A stretch of 64,000 nt of DNA. Source: Artemia franciscana. Its lineage: Eukaryota > Arthropoda > Branchiopoda > Anostraca > Artemiidae. Location: assembly GCF_032884065.1 (NCBI RefSeq), contig NC_088866.1:45728653-45792652 (forward strand), written 5' to 3'. The notes beneath the pieces are model-generated. The model made no database searches. It worked only from the letters and a program-made list of their open reading frames with translations, and was not told the DNA's origin. The number at the start of each line of letters is the position of its first letter. Position 1 is the first letter of the stretch. Shown here in pieces: positions 28,774 through 40,300 of the stretch. A program made the translations under genes and the position numbers.

Positions 28774-29535
28774 ATGGAAGTGGTGTTGGCTCTCTTTATC
28801 AGGGTTAGATCTAGGGGGGGCTAGAGGGGGCAAGTGCCCCGGGTGGCACATCCAGGGGGTGGCAAAACAAGCTTAAATTGTAATATTTTTGGGCAAAAAT
28901 TATGATATTTACAGTTTTGATGGTGCGGCAGGGGGTGACAAAGTCTGAATTTGCCCGCCCCCCTGCCACTTGAGAGAAAACCTAATTGTGGCTCTGCTCT
29001 TTAGTCTATATTCGCACTGCAGTCAAGTCACAATTGCTAGCTGCTCAAGACAGTTGCATTCAGGCAAATTTCGCTTTTCGCAAGTTATTGACTGAATTAT
29101 TAAAGACTGTATCTTACGTGTCTTCTTCTAATTTTAATCGGAAGTATAGGATACTCTTTAACTAAATCTATGTAAATATTGAAATATCGACCGTTGTTGC
29201 ATATAACTTTAAAATTGAAATTCTTTCTTTGAGTTCACCTCCCCCCAAATCACCTCTACGTCTATTCAGAATATAAAAAAAATCATTTTATATATATATC
29301 AATTATCTCTGGAAAATCCTGTATTTCTTTTCCACAAAAAAAAGTTCCACACAATGTCTAGAATTTTCTTGAAGTGGTAACACTGATCGGAACTTCCTCT
29401 TTAATTCTAGTGCACCAATAGATTACGATAAACTTACTCAACAAAATGAGTAAACTATAAATAAAAATATTATGTCTAAACAAATATGAAAATTGTTTTC
29501 ATCATCTTTGCCATAGATCTAATCTCCCTTTACTG
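28774..29535. mobile_element. Repeat with GATCTAGGGGGG head, hAT-MITE-like
   Basis: The head ATCAGGGTTAGATCTAGGGG, followed by GGGGGCAAGTGCCCCGGG and a GGTGGCAAA stretch, resembles termini often seen on hAT-derived non-autonomous elements, but I cannot see a matching inverted end or target duplication. No transposase frame is recognised. Other copies start at 31952 and 55924. Confidence 0.45.
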
Positions 29536-31287
29536 AATTAAATAAAAAAAAACTAATTTTTTTAGCTGAAAGTAAGGAGCGACATTAAAACTTAAAACGA
29601 ACAGAAAATACTCCGTATATGAAATGGGTTGTCCCCTCCGCAATCCCTCGCTCTTTACGCTAAAGCTTTTAATTGTTTTAAAAAGTAGAATTGTGGCAAA
29701 GAGTCAAACTTCAGCGTAAAGAGCGAGGGATTGCGGAGGGGACAACCCATTTCATATACGGAGTAATTTCTGTTCGTTTTAAGTTTTAATGTCGCTCCTT
29801 ACTTTCAGCTAAAAAAATTAGTTTTTTTTTATTTAATTTCTGAACTTTTTTGAATTAATGCATGTTTGGTTTTGGCTCTCCGCACATAAATTATTAAAAT
29901 GAAATTTGTATATTAATTCTTTTTTTGGCTAAATGGCTTTCTCTTAGTTTTGATCAGACGATTTTGAGAAATAAGGGGTAGAGAAGGAGGCGTAGTTGCC
30001 TTCCAATTTTTTGGTTACTTAAAAAGGCAACTAGAACTTTTAATTTTTAATGAACGTTTTTATTAGTAAAAAATACACGTAACTTAAGAATTAACTAACG
30101 TAACAAACTTTCATAACCTTATATTTTTATTATGTATACGAGGGGGTTTGTACCCTCGTTAATACCTCGCTCTTTACACTAAATCGTAAGTTTTGTCCCA
30201 ATTCTTTAAGAATGACCCCTGAATCAGAAAGGCCGTAGAATAAATAGTTGAAATTACTAAAAATACTTTAGCATAAAGAGCAAGGTATTTATCTCCTCCT
30301 AAATACCTCGCTCTTTATGCTAAAGTATTTTTAGAACCCCTCATATGCGTAATTATTTCTATTCGTTTTAAGTTTCAATGCTACTTCTTCCTTTCATTTG
30401 AAAAAACGTTTTAATGTTTATTTTTCATTGTTTTCTTATAGTAATGCTAGAGAATCCTGCGCCCTTTTCATTGAATTTTTCTTCCCCCATGACAGATTCC
30501 TCCAAGGAAAGATCCTCCAACATAGCCCCCTCTCCTCAGCCCCACCCCCAAACAAAATAAAATCCCCCTGAAAACGTCTGTACACTTCCCAATAACCATT
30601 ACTATATGTAAACACTGGTCAAAGTTTGTAACTTGCAGCCCCTCCCCCAGGGATTGTGGGGGAGTAAGTCATCCCCAAAGACATAGTTATTATGGTTTTC
30701 GACTATGTTGAACAAAATGGCTATCTCAAACTTTTGATCCGTTGACTTTGGGAAAAAATGAGCGTGGGAGGGGGCCTAGATGCCCTCCAATTTTTTTGGT
30801 CACTTAAAAAGGGCACTAGAACTTTTCATTTCCGTTATAATGAGCCCTCTTGCGACATTCTAGGACCACTTGGTCGATACGATGACCCCTGGGGAAAAGA
30901 AAAAAAACAAACAAACAAACAAATAAACACGCACCCGTGATTTGTCTTCTGGCAAAAAATACAAAATTCCACATTTTTGTAGATAGGAGCTTGAAACTTC
31001 TATAGTAGGGTTCTCTGATACGCTGAATCTGATGGTGTCATTTTCGTTAAGATCCTACGACTTTTAGGGGGTGTTTCTCCCTATTTTCTTAAATAAGGCA
31101 AATTTTCTCAGGCTCGTAACTTTTGATGGGTAAGACTAAACTTGATGAAACTTATATATTTAAAATCAGCATTAAAATGCGATTCTTTTGATGTAGCTAT
31201 TGATATCAAAATTCAATTTTTTATAGTTTTGGTTACTATTGAGCCGGGTCGCTCCTTACTACAGTTCGTTACCACGAACTGTTTGAT
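29536..31287 (+). mobile_element. Foldback-family element, complete copy in unit A
   Basis: The 5' part is a long hairpin: arms 29536-29668 and 29709-29840 (about 132 bp each, near perfect). It is followed by about 1.4 kb with further hairpins built on the CTCGCTCTTTAYGCTAAAG motif (for example 30255-30335). The 3' end is GTCGCTCCTTAC then CAGTTCGTTACCACGAACTG (31262-31281) and TTTGA. GTAAGGAGCGAC near the 5' end and GTCGCTCCTTAC near the 3' end are inverted subterminal repeats. No protein is encoded. I infer a non-autonomous foldback transposon. Confidence 0.8.
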
Positions 31288-31942
31288 ACCCGTCTTTCTT
31301 GTTTATTATTATTATTATTTGTTTGAAAACCTTCTATACAAGAAAAGAAAGACGGAACATTATCAAAAAAAAGAAGAAAAAACTAAACACAAATAAAACA
31401 AGATTTGCGGAAAAAACCCTGTTGAAGTTAATTTTCATCTCCCTGAGCCTCCTTACAAGATAGCCAACGATTTGAACCTGCATCTTGCGTCCATAGTACA
31501 AAGTCTCCCCCCTTTCACTGGCTCAGGTCAAACTATTCCTCCCTCCACTTCTTTCCCCCAAATTTCTTCCTCTGATGTTATAAATAAAATCCGAAAGCTC
31601 AAAAAATCAAGTACTTGCCCATTAAATATCCCAATTGACTTGAATAAAGCCTTTTCAGACACAATTGCTGGACCTTTATCTGATATTTTCAACCAAATTA
31701 CAAAATCTGGTAAATTCCCAAGTTGCTGGAAACTAGGTTTTATAACACCCATCCCAAAGAAATCTTCCAGTCTGACTATAACCAACATGCATCCTATTAC
31801 ACTCACTCCAGTTTTTTCTAAGCTTTACGAAGGGTTCCTTTGTCACTGGCTTAAAATTAAAATTATACCACGCATTGACATCCGACAGTTTGGTAATTTA
31901 AGAAAAACCTTCACCACCCATTACCTTGTACACTTGATTCAC
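31288..31942 (+). pseudogene. CR1/Jockey-like LINE RT fragment, cut by tandem junction
   Basis: The frame includes LNLHLASIVQSLPPFTGSGQ, SDVINKIRKLKKSSTCPLNI, SCWKLGFITPIPKKSSSL and LVHLIH, the fingers part of a reverse transcriptase identical in layout to 34697-36650. It breaks at LVHLIH, just before motif A, where unit B begins. An AAATAAAAC stretch adds a stop near 31393. Confidence 0.88.
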
Positions 31943-32956
31943 AAGTGTACAGAAGTGGTGTTGGCTCTCTTTATCAGGGTTAGATCTAGGGGGGCTAGAG
32001 GGGGCAAGTGCCCCGGGCGGCACATCCAGGGGGTGGCAAAACAAGCATAAATTGTAATATTTTTGGGCAAAAATTGTGATATTTACAGTTTTGATGGTGC
32101 GGCAGGGGGTGACAAAGTCTAAATTTGCCCGCCCCCCTCCCACTTGAGAGAAAACCTAATTGTGGCTCTGCTCTTTAGTCTATATTCGCATTGCAGTCAA
32201 GTCACAATTGCTAGCTGCTCAAGACAGTTGCAGTGATAAGTTTTCATGTTTTTAAACTCACTGAATAGTCTCGGCCACAACATTGATAGAAGCTTGGGGA
32301 CATCTCCTCTTGTCCTGACCATTGTGATACACGCAGCTGCAGTGTCTCATTGTGAGCTGGCGCCTTTGAGTTTCTGCTCCTGCTAATAGCAGTGCCTCCT
32401 CTAAATAAAATGTCTTCTGAAGAAAGTGAGCTTGATGCATTTGAGTGGAAGACATGGTAGAAGACTTACTGTGCTCTGCATTCAGGCAAATTTCGCTTTT
32501 TGCAAGTTATTGACTGAATTATTAAAGACTGTATCTTACGTGTCTTCTTCTAATTTTAATCGGAAGTATAGGATACTCTTTAACTAAATTTATGTAAATA
32601 TTGAAATATCGACCGTTGTTGCATATAACTTTGAAATTGAAATTCTTTCTTTGAGTTCACCTCCCCCCAAATCACCTCTACGTCTATTCAGAATATAAAA
32701 AAAAATCATTATATATATATCAATTATCTCTGGAAAATCCTGTATCTCTTTTCCACAAAAAAAAGTTCCACACAATGTCTAGAATTTTCTTGAAGTGGTA
32801 ACACTGATCGGAACTTCCTCTTTAATTCTAGTGCACCAATAGATTACGATAAACTTACTCAACAAAATGAGTGAACTATAAATAAAAATATTATGTCTAA
32901 ACAAATATGAAAATTGTTTTCATCATCTTTGCCATAGATCTAATCTCCCTTTACTG

Positions 32957-34701
32957 AATTAAATAAAAAATAACGAATTTTTTTAGCTGAAAGTAAGGAG
33001 CGACAGTAAAACTTAAAACGAACAGAAATTACTCCGTATATGAAATGGGTTGTCCCCTCCGCAATCCCTCGCTCTTTACGCTAAGGCTTTTAATTGTTTT
33101 AAAAAGTAGAATTGTGGCAAAGAGTCAAACTTCAGCGTAAAGAGCGAGGGATTGCGGAGGGGACAACCTACGGACAACCATATACGGAGTAATTTCTGTT
33201 CGTTTTAAGTTTTAATGTCGCTCCTTACTTTCAGCTAAAAAAATTAGTTTTTTTTCATTTAATTTCTGAACTTTTTTGAATTAATGCATGTTTGGTTTTG
33301 GCTCTCCGCACATAAATTATTAAAATGAAACTTGTATATTAATTCTTTTTTGGCTAAATGGCTTTCTCTTAGTTTTGATCAGACGATTTTGAGAAATAAG
33401 GGGCAGAGAAGGAGGCCTGGTTACCCTCCAATTTTTCGGTTACTTAAAAAGGCAACTAGAACTTTTAATTTTTAATGAACGTTTCTATTAGTAAAAAATA
33501 CACGTAACTTAAGAATTAACTTGCGTAACAAACTTTCATAACCTTATATTTTTATTATGTATACGAGGGGGTTTGTACCCTCATTAATACCTCGCTCTTT
33601 ACACTAAATCGTAAGTTTTGTCCCAATTCTTTAAGAATGACCCCTGAATCAGAACGGTCGTAGAATAAATAGTTGAAATCACTAAAAATACTTTAGCATA
33701 AAGAGCAAGGTATTTATCTCCTCCTAAATACCTCGCTCTTTATGCTAAAGTATTTTTAGAACCCCTCATATGCGTAATTATCTCTGTTCGTTTTAAGTTT
33801 CAATGCTACTTCTTCCTTTCATTTGAAAAAACGTTTTCATATTTATTTTTCATTGTTTTCTTATAGTAATGCTAGAGAATCCTGCGCCCTTTTCATTGAA
33901 TTTTTCTTCCTCCATGACAGATTCCTTCAAGGAAAGATCCTCCAACATAGCCCCCTCTCCTCAGCCCCACCCCCAAACAACATAAAATCCCCCTGAAAAC
34001 GTCTGTACACTTCCCAATAACCATTACTATATGTAAACACTGGTCAAAGTTTGTAACTTACAGCCCCTCCCCTAGGGATTGTGGGGGAGTAAGTCATCCC
34101 CAAAGACATAGTTATCATGGTTTTCGACTATGCTGAACAAAATAGCTATCTCAAAATTTTGATTTGTTGAATTTGGGAAAAAAATGAGCGTGGGAGGGGG
34201 CCTAGATGCCCTCCAATTTTTTTGGTCACTTAAAAAGGGCACTAGAACTTTTCATTTCCGTTAGAATGAGCCCTCTTGCGACATTCTAGGACCACTTGGT
34301 CGATACGATAACCCCGGGGAAAAGAAAAAAAACAAAAAAAAACCAAACAAATAAACACGCACCCGTGATTTGTCTTCTGGCAAAAAATACAAAATTCCAC
34401 ATTTTTGTAGATAGGAGCTTGAAACTTTTATAGTAGGGTTCTCTGATACGCTGAATCTGATGGTGTCATTTTCGACTTTTAGGGGGTGTTTCTCCCTATT
34501 TTCTTAAATAAGGCAAATTTTCTCAGGCTTGTAACGTTTGATGGGTAAGACTAAACTTGATGAAACTTATATATTTAAAATCAGCATTAAAATGCGATTC
34601 TTTTGAAGTAGCTATTGATATCAAAATTCAATTTTTTAGAGTTTTGGTTACTTTTGAGCCGGGTCGCTCCTTACTACAGTTCGTTACCACGAACTGTTTG
34701 A
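32957..34701 (+). mobile_element. Foldback-family element in unit B
   Basis: The hairpin at 32957-33266 has the right arm slightly altered (ACCTACGGACAACC). A second hairpin AAAAATACTTTAGCATAAAG / CTTTATGCTAAAGTATTTTT lies at about 33684-33761. The 3' palindrome CAGTTCGTTACCACGAACTG is at 34677-34696. Confidence 0.82.
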
Positions 34702-36650
34702 TACCCGTCTTTCTTGTTTATTATATTATTATTTGTTTGAAAACCTTCTATACAAGAAAAGAAAGACGGAACATTATCAAAAAAAAGAAGAAAAAACTAA
34801 ACACCGACAAAAAAAGATTTGCGGAAAAAACCCTGTTGAAGTTAATTTTCATCTCCCTGAGCCTCCTTACAAGATAGTCAACTATTTGAACCTGCATCTT
34901 GCGTCCATAGTACAAAGTCTCCCCCCTTTCACTGGCTCAGGTCAAACTATTCCTCCCTCCACCTCTTTCCCCCAAATTTCTCCCTCTGATGTTATAAATA
35001 AAATCCGAAAGCTCAAAAAATCAAGTACTTGCCCATTAAATATCCCAATTGACTTGATTAAAGCTTTTTCAGACACAATTGCTGGACCTTTATCTGATAT
35101 CTTTAACCAAATTACAAAATCTGGTAAATTCCCAAGTTGCTGGAAACTAGGTTTTATAACACCCATCCCAAAGAAATCTTCAAGTCTGACTATAACCAAA
35201 ATGCATCCTATTACACTCACTCCAGTTTTTTCTAAGCTTTACGAAGGGTTCCTTTGTGACTGGCTTAAAATTAAAATTATACCACGCATTGACATCCGAC
35301 AGTTTGGTAATTTAAGAAAAACCTCCACCACCCATTACCTTGTACACTTGATTCACACGATCCTAAGTGAACTAGAGAAACCAAATGTTTGGCTAAACCT
35401 GGTTTTAGTCAATTTCCAAAAAGCGTTTGACTTAGTTGACCACACTATCCTAATTCGTTTACTACATTATAACTTTGAAATTGACCCACTTTTAGTAAAT
35501 ATTGTTATATCGTTCCTTTCAGAAAGATCACAAGTTGTAAAATACAAAAATACCTTCTCTTACCCCCTCCCTAGGTACTGTGGAATACCTCAAGGAACCT
35601 TATTGGGACCATTATTATTTCTTGTCATGATTAACGAAATTGGCAAAGAATTCCCCCAAAGATGGATATATGTGGATGACCTGTCGATCCTTGAAGTATG
35701 TCATAGGAATATTAAAAGTGACCCCGTTGAAATCCTAACCCAATGTTCGGATGAATCTAAACATCTAAATATGACAGTAAATCCCACTAAATCACAGATA
35801 ATGACAATCAACTTCTTGAAATCTACTCCTGCTTTTTGCGACCCGATCCCACGCGAAATGCTAGTGAAACATGTTAAGCTTCTTGGTGTGTTTCCAACAT
35901 TGTTAAACAAGCAAATGTTTCACTATCCATTTTTAAGCTGCTAAACAAATTTAATTGTCCTAAGATACATTCCCCCCGTGTTTACTTATCCTTTATCAGG
36001 CCGTTATTGGAATATGCATGTCCGGTCTGGCATTCGCAACTTTCAAATGAACTTAGTGACAAAATCGAGTCGGTCCAAAAGCGTTCGCTAAGGATCATTT
36101 ACAAAAAAGGCAAAATTCCATACTCCTTCCTCCTTAAAGCTGCACGCATTACCACCTTAAAAGAAAGGAGGGAAAAAATTTGCCTGCTTTTCGCTAAATC
36201 AGTCATTTCCAATCCCCGTACTGAGGACTTACTCCCTGATTTTCACAATCCCATTAGACTCCGACTCCCCGGGTCAGCCTCCTTAGCAATCCCAACTTAC
36301 TCTCCGATCCATGCTGTTACAGAAAGGTTTCGTAAAAGTTTTATACCCTTTATTCTGGAACACCTTAATAATAATTCGTGATTATGTACTTGCCAAATTC
36401 CCCTTTTCCTCTATTGCCGTTTTTATTCTTTTTTGATTTACTGTAATGTTTTTGTAATTTAATTGTTAAGTTCAGTGATTTGCCCTTTATCTTTGATGAT
36501 TTTGCTTTTTTAATTCCTTTTAAATTTAAGTTTTTGACTTAATGTACTGTTTTGAATTTTTTTTTCTTAGCTTTTACTGATATATAAAGCAAATTCGGCT
36601 CTATAGAGCTTGTGATAGTCTTTTGAAGATAAATATTATCTTATCTTATC
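34697..36650 (+). pseudogene. 5'-truncated CR1/Jockey-like LINE ORF2 with RT domain, copy 1
   Basis: Reverse transcriptase of a non-LTR retrotransposon. The open frame 34733-35944 covers RT fingers and palm: WKLGFITPIPKK, motif A as LVNFQKAFDLVDH, motif B as CGIPQGTLLGPLLF, and motif C YVDD (35669-35680). The motif A catalytic Asp is Asn (codon 35411-35413). After KLLGVF the frame shifts and about 10 codons of the family pattern are missing. The other frame continues SNIVKQANVSLSIFKLLNKF and LEYACPVWHSQLSN to 36381. There is no endonuclease domain. The 3' end is a (TTATC)n-type tail at about 36630-36650. Confidence 0.88.
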
Positions 36651-38040
36651 AAAATACAGAATACAGTTAATGTAAATATCTATGATAGCGTGTGAGACCA
36701 TGAATGGCTGTGTACCGTACCTAGCTACGCATTGCGCACAATCAATGTGGCGAACCAAAACAATTGCATATTCCTATATATGCTTTGCAGAGCTAAAGAG
36801 GATTATTTAGTGCATTGCTTAAGCTGGTGCCAGGGGCTCTCTACAATAAGGAAAGGGATATCTGGAAATAATAAGTTGATACTTCAAGGTGTCTTAAACA
36901 GTATGTCTCCTCAGTTTATTTGTAGATTAGCAAAGAATCTAGAAATTTTGTTAAATAAAAAAAAAAATAATAAATAAATAATTATAAAAAATCTCAGTAT
37001 AATATAAATGTAATGTTTTATTTATGACTCTTTCCGAGTGGTAAGCGTTCTTTTCAAGCATTCAATGCTAGTATTAGGTTAATGCATATTTCATTTAAGC
37101 GTTTTATGATGATCGCTGATCAAAGTTTATGTTATTTGTGTCTTTCGCTTATTTTAGGTCACTGTGTTCATGGCTGTATATTTGACTTTAAAATACACTT
37201 ATCTATCTATCTATTTATACCTATAGCAAGTAGTTAGTTAAAAGACTTACTAACTCCCAAGAGACCTAACAAAATTAGGCATGTCCAGTGCCAAACTCTA
37301 AGACCACCAAAATTATTCTCTATCCATGGAATACCTTCACTCTCCATTCCTAACATAGAATATGGAATTATTTTCTAAGGGAGTCACAACTTCACATACG
37401 CCTTGATTTTATCGGCATTTAATTAGCAGGTAGGTAATTAATCTTCTTTGAGTTTAACGTCGTGTTTCCGATTCTATGAATTATTTTGTTGATCCACTGA
37501 ATTAGGTGATTGTCTGCGGGCAAAAAACGCAGAGAATCTATGGAATACCTAGGGAGAAAACGGAATCCTATTGATAATGTTATATTCTCCTTATAAATAA
37601 TTTCACCCTATTTACGCCTTTTTTTTAGTTCTGATGATTTTGATTACCATTTTTTTTAATTTCAAATTGAGTTTTTTACGGTCTTCAATCTGCTGTTTGG
37701 GCTTTATTTAGGTTTTTTTTTTACTAAGCTAAACACTTAGCTTAGTGGTTTACTTATCTTTTAAGGTTCGGTTCATAAATATCACCTGTATGGCTCTGCC
37801 CAGTCTGTTGTCAAGTTTTTCTTAGCTTGCAGATTCTCATTCTTTTAGAAATTGAAATTCCTCTCATAACTCTCTTCAAACTAGAATTTAACAGCCGTGT
37901 AATTTCTGTATCCAAATTTTTTTTCCCGGTTTGCGTCATATCATTACTGAACCTGTTTGAGTTCGCTTGTAAAATATTTTGTAGACATGAATGGTTTCTT
38001 TAAAGGAATAAGAATACGGCGTTAGACTTTACATTCCCTA
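36651..38040. other. Duplicated segment, unrecognised
   Basis: An 81-codon open stretch (36732-36977) is shared with copy 2 only because the segment is duplicated. It has no recognisable domain. (TATC)n-like runs lie near 37199. Confidence 0.5.
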
Positions 38041-38317
38041 CCGGCAGTGCTGATCTCCATTTCTTGGCCCTTCAGCCAGGAAATACAATGGCGGGTTGAG
38101 GGCCACCCATCCTGTGCTTTCGCACACCCTTCCTGTTTCCCTTCTCCAGATTTATCCAGGTACCCATTAGAGCTGGGTTGACTCTGGCTAAGCTTACAGA
38201 GTCACGCCATTGACCCCCGTCCCATACTGAAGAATTGTGTACACTGGGATTCGAACCCACGTCCTCTCAGACAAAGAATCCTGAATCCAGCGTACCAACC
38301 CACTCGGCCAGGACGGC
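38041..38317 (-). mobile_element. tRNA-Leu-derived SINE, copy 1
   Basis: On the minus strand the head GCCGTCCTGGCCGAGTGGG starts at 38317, with A box TGGCCGAGTGGG (38299-38310) and B box GGTTCGAATCCC (38246-38257). The long variable-arm spacing and GCTGGATTC segment resemble tRNA-Leu. A body of about 200 bp follows, including AATGGGTACCTGG and GGCTGAAGGGCC. It is a pol III-type retroposon. A near-identical copy lies at 62041-62337 because of the segmental duplication. Confidence 0.82.
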
Positions 38318-39419
38318 TTTAAAGGAATGACAGGAAGAAAATGCTGAAAAAAATCCTTACATAAAAAGAGATTTTTTTATAACCAAGCTGGCTAGCAAAA
38401 GAGAAAAAGCTTTAAATGTTTCCAATCTTTTACCCATGAACGATGATCATGGGAAAAGCTACTGGTTTTTGCGGTCATATAACATAGTATATGCTTGAAC
38501 CACAAGACTTCTAAGGCATGTAGGGGTTTAAGGAATATTATTCAGTATTCTTTGCGCCGTCTACAGAATTTCTATGAAAAACTTCCAACGTTTAGCGGAT
38601 TATAATTTCTAACCTATAGAAGAGCAACTGTTCAAACTATTTATAGTAAACAGCTATAAATAACTAATTACATTCTAAAGTAATAGTTGGTACGTGGTGA
38701 ACAGAACTCTTTAACCCAATTTTTCATATGGAACTAATGTGACTGTCATTTGGCTTGAGTATAACGTTACTTCTGGTACGGTTTGGCATCTTGGATGTTG
38801 GATGAAGTGATGTTTCAATGGACAAGTCCATGAAAAGACCCATCTGGTTTTCATTACATAAGGTCTCTTGACCTGTGTATATTTACCTTTACCTTAACCC
38901 GGAAAGCTTTAATTTCATCTATAGCTTATTCTATTTTAACCTTTTAAATAAAAAAATCATCAGAATTCAAAGCTGATACGTCAATGATAGAATATGTTTA
39001 TTTTCTTTTCAGCAAATTAATTACGAAATAAATTCTTGGAAATTACAAAAAAGTGCTTGATACTCTCTCCTCCCTATTCACACCCTGAAGAAAAAAATAA
39101 TGAGTTTAATTTACCAACTACCAGGAAAGGTATAAAAATCTGGTATTTAGACTGAAAATCGATGAGGTCCTACTTGAATGGGGTAATTTTTAACTCTGCC
39201 ACGGACTAAAAGAAATGTGCAAGCAGAATCCTGACAGAGAAGCGTTGTAATTGGTTGTTAATGACAGAAATTAGTTGCAATCACGGCTCTGCCGATTCTT
39301 TGTCTTTGGTCCAAATTAGTTTAGCTTGCCCAAATTGGTAATATAAGTTAGAAACTCTTAACGAACCGTAACAAAAGAAGCATATTTTGAACTTCTAATC
39401 AGTATTAGTTCAAACTTAT
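38318..39419. other. Duplicated segment, unrecognised
   Basis: No coding or array signature. Relative to copy 2 about 430 bp are missing near 39070. Confidence 0.5.
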
Positions 39420-39780
39420 TATTAAACCTTGGGTTGAGTTCAGTCAAGAAGGCTTAATTTAAATGTGCGTTTGTTACATAAGGGTTAAGTCAAAAGAGGA
39501 TTGATTTAAACGGGGGTTCAGTCGAATATCAGTTTTGTCAGATAAGGCTGAGTTGCATGGAAACTCTGTTATGTGGGCTCAGTTACGCACACGCCTCTTT
39601 TGTGCAATGTAAACAGGGTTGAGTTGCACGGGGGCTCAGTCAAGCAAGGGTTCAGTTGCATGAGACTTAGTTAAACGGGGGTTCAATTGTACGACAGTCC
39701 TTCCAAATAGAGTTCAGTTAACGGGTGTCCAGTTGGATGGAAGCTCTTTTACAAGGGTTCATTTATATGTATACCCTTTT
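39420..39780. repeat. Degenerate GGGTTCAGTT minisatellite
   Basis: Variants of AAACGGGGGTTCAGTT (for example GGGTTGAGTTCAGTCAAG, GGGGGCTCAGTCAAGCAAG, GGGGGTTCAATTGTACGAC) recur about every 18-25 bp. The same array begins again at 63900 at the window end. Confidence 0.75.
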
Positions 39781-39959
39781 TATATAATGTATAACGTCAT
39801 TGCAACACTATAATGTTTTTTTTTTGCTCTTTAGATGCATTTGAATGTGACGTGATCCACATGAAAGCAGGCTTTTTTTTAAATTAAGGCTCTAAAGTAA
39901 AGTCAGCCAAAGAATACACGTTCTGTCCATGACCCACCAAAATTTTGGATTTTGCCCTA

Positions 39960-40300
39960 ACTCGGGAGTCACGGAAGTAGGCTGTACCAACAATTGGGTT
40001 TGATTCCAGTTTCTATGGCTATGATGAGAGAAAGTATAATATTGCTAGGACACATCTTGCAGAGGAACGTTGATATATTGCCAACGCTTATCCTTCTTGA
40101 CAAACTGTCTAGGGCCAAAATAAAAGCAGGTTGCCCCCAAATGGGGTGGGAGAATGTTGTAAGGAAAGGTTTAAGGGAAATAGGGGCTTTTTGGAATGGT
40201 GAAAATGGGTAGGCTTTAAATAGATTGGGATGGAGGAGGAGTGTGAATAGCTCTAGTGGCCTCATGCAGCTTTGTGCTGTAGTGAGTTGTTAGTAGTAGT
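39960..40300 (+). pseudogene. RTE-like LINE, C-terminus and 3' tail
   Basis: The plus frame reads IPVSMAMMRESIILLGHIL, LILLDKLSRAKIKAGCPQMG, WENVVRKGLREIGAFWNGEN, stop, ALNRLGWRRSV, and ends near a TTGTTAGTAGTAGTAC tail. This is the C-terminal GHVLR, AGRP, GWEDVVRKDL pattern of the RTE family whose endonuclease relic is at 3887-4677. It is 5'-truncated. Confidence 0.78.

Larger units (their letters stand above)
28774..31951 (+). repeat. Tandem unit A (composite repeat)
   Basis: Unit A begins GAAGTGGTGTTGGCTCTC and contains a GATCTAGGGGGG-type repeat, a foldback element (29536-31287) and a truncated LINE (31288-31942). Unit B then restarts at 31952 with the same GAAGTGGTGTTGGCTCTC. Unit A lacks about 247 bp present in unit B after CAGTTGCA (junction near 29057), with TGCA shared at both ends. 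Confidence 0.9.
31952..36650 (+). repeat. Tandem unit B (composite repeat, full length)
   Basis: It has the same order as unit A: GATCTAGGGGGG repeat (31952), foldback element (32957-34701) and LINE (34697-36650), the last complete to its 3' tail. Unit B shares with copy 2 (57205) a private CTACGGACAACC insertion in the hairpin that unit A lacks. Confidence 0.88.
23172..39526 (+). repeat. Large direct duplication, copy 1
   Basis: From TACGATGCGGCGCGAAGAGC at 23172 the sequence is repeated as 49406 onward, colinear to at least 39526, which pairs with the window end. Identity is high throughout, with indels: about 480 bp missing here relative to 51770-52250, about 430 bp missing near 39070, and an extra 3.2-kb tandem unit at 28774-31951. 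The true right end of homology cannot be seen because copy 2 runs off the window. Confidence 0.93.

Noticed and set aside
36732-36977. Frame conserved between the two segment copies (60752-60988)
   Set aside because: Conservation is explained by the recent DNA duplication. It has no domain and no evidence of selection on the protein.
38240-38317. Functional tRNA-Leu gene
   Set aside because: The anticodon and acceptor stems are not properly paired and a 200-bp SINE body follows.
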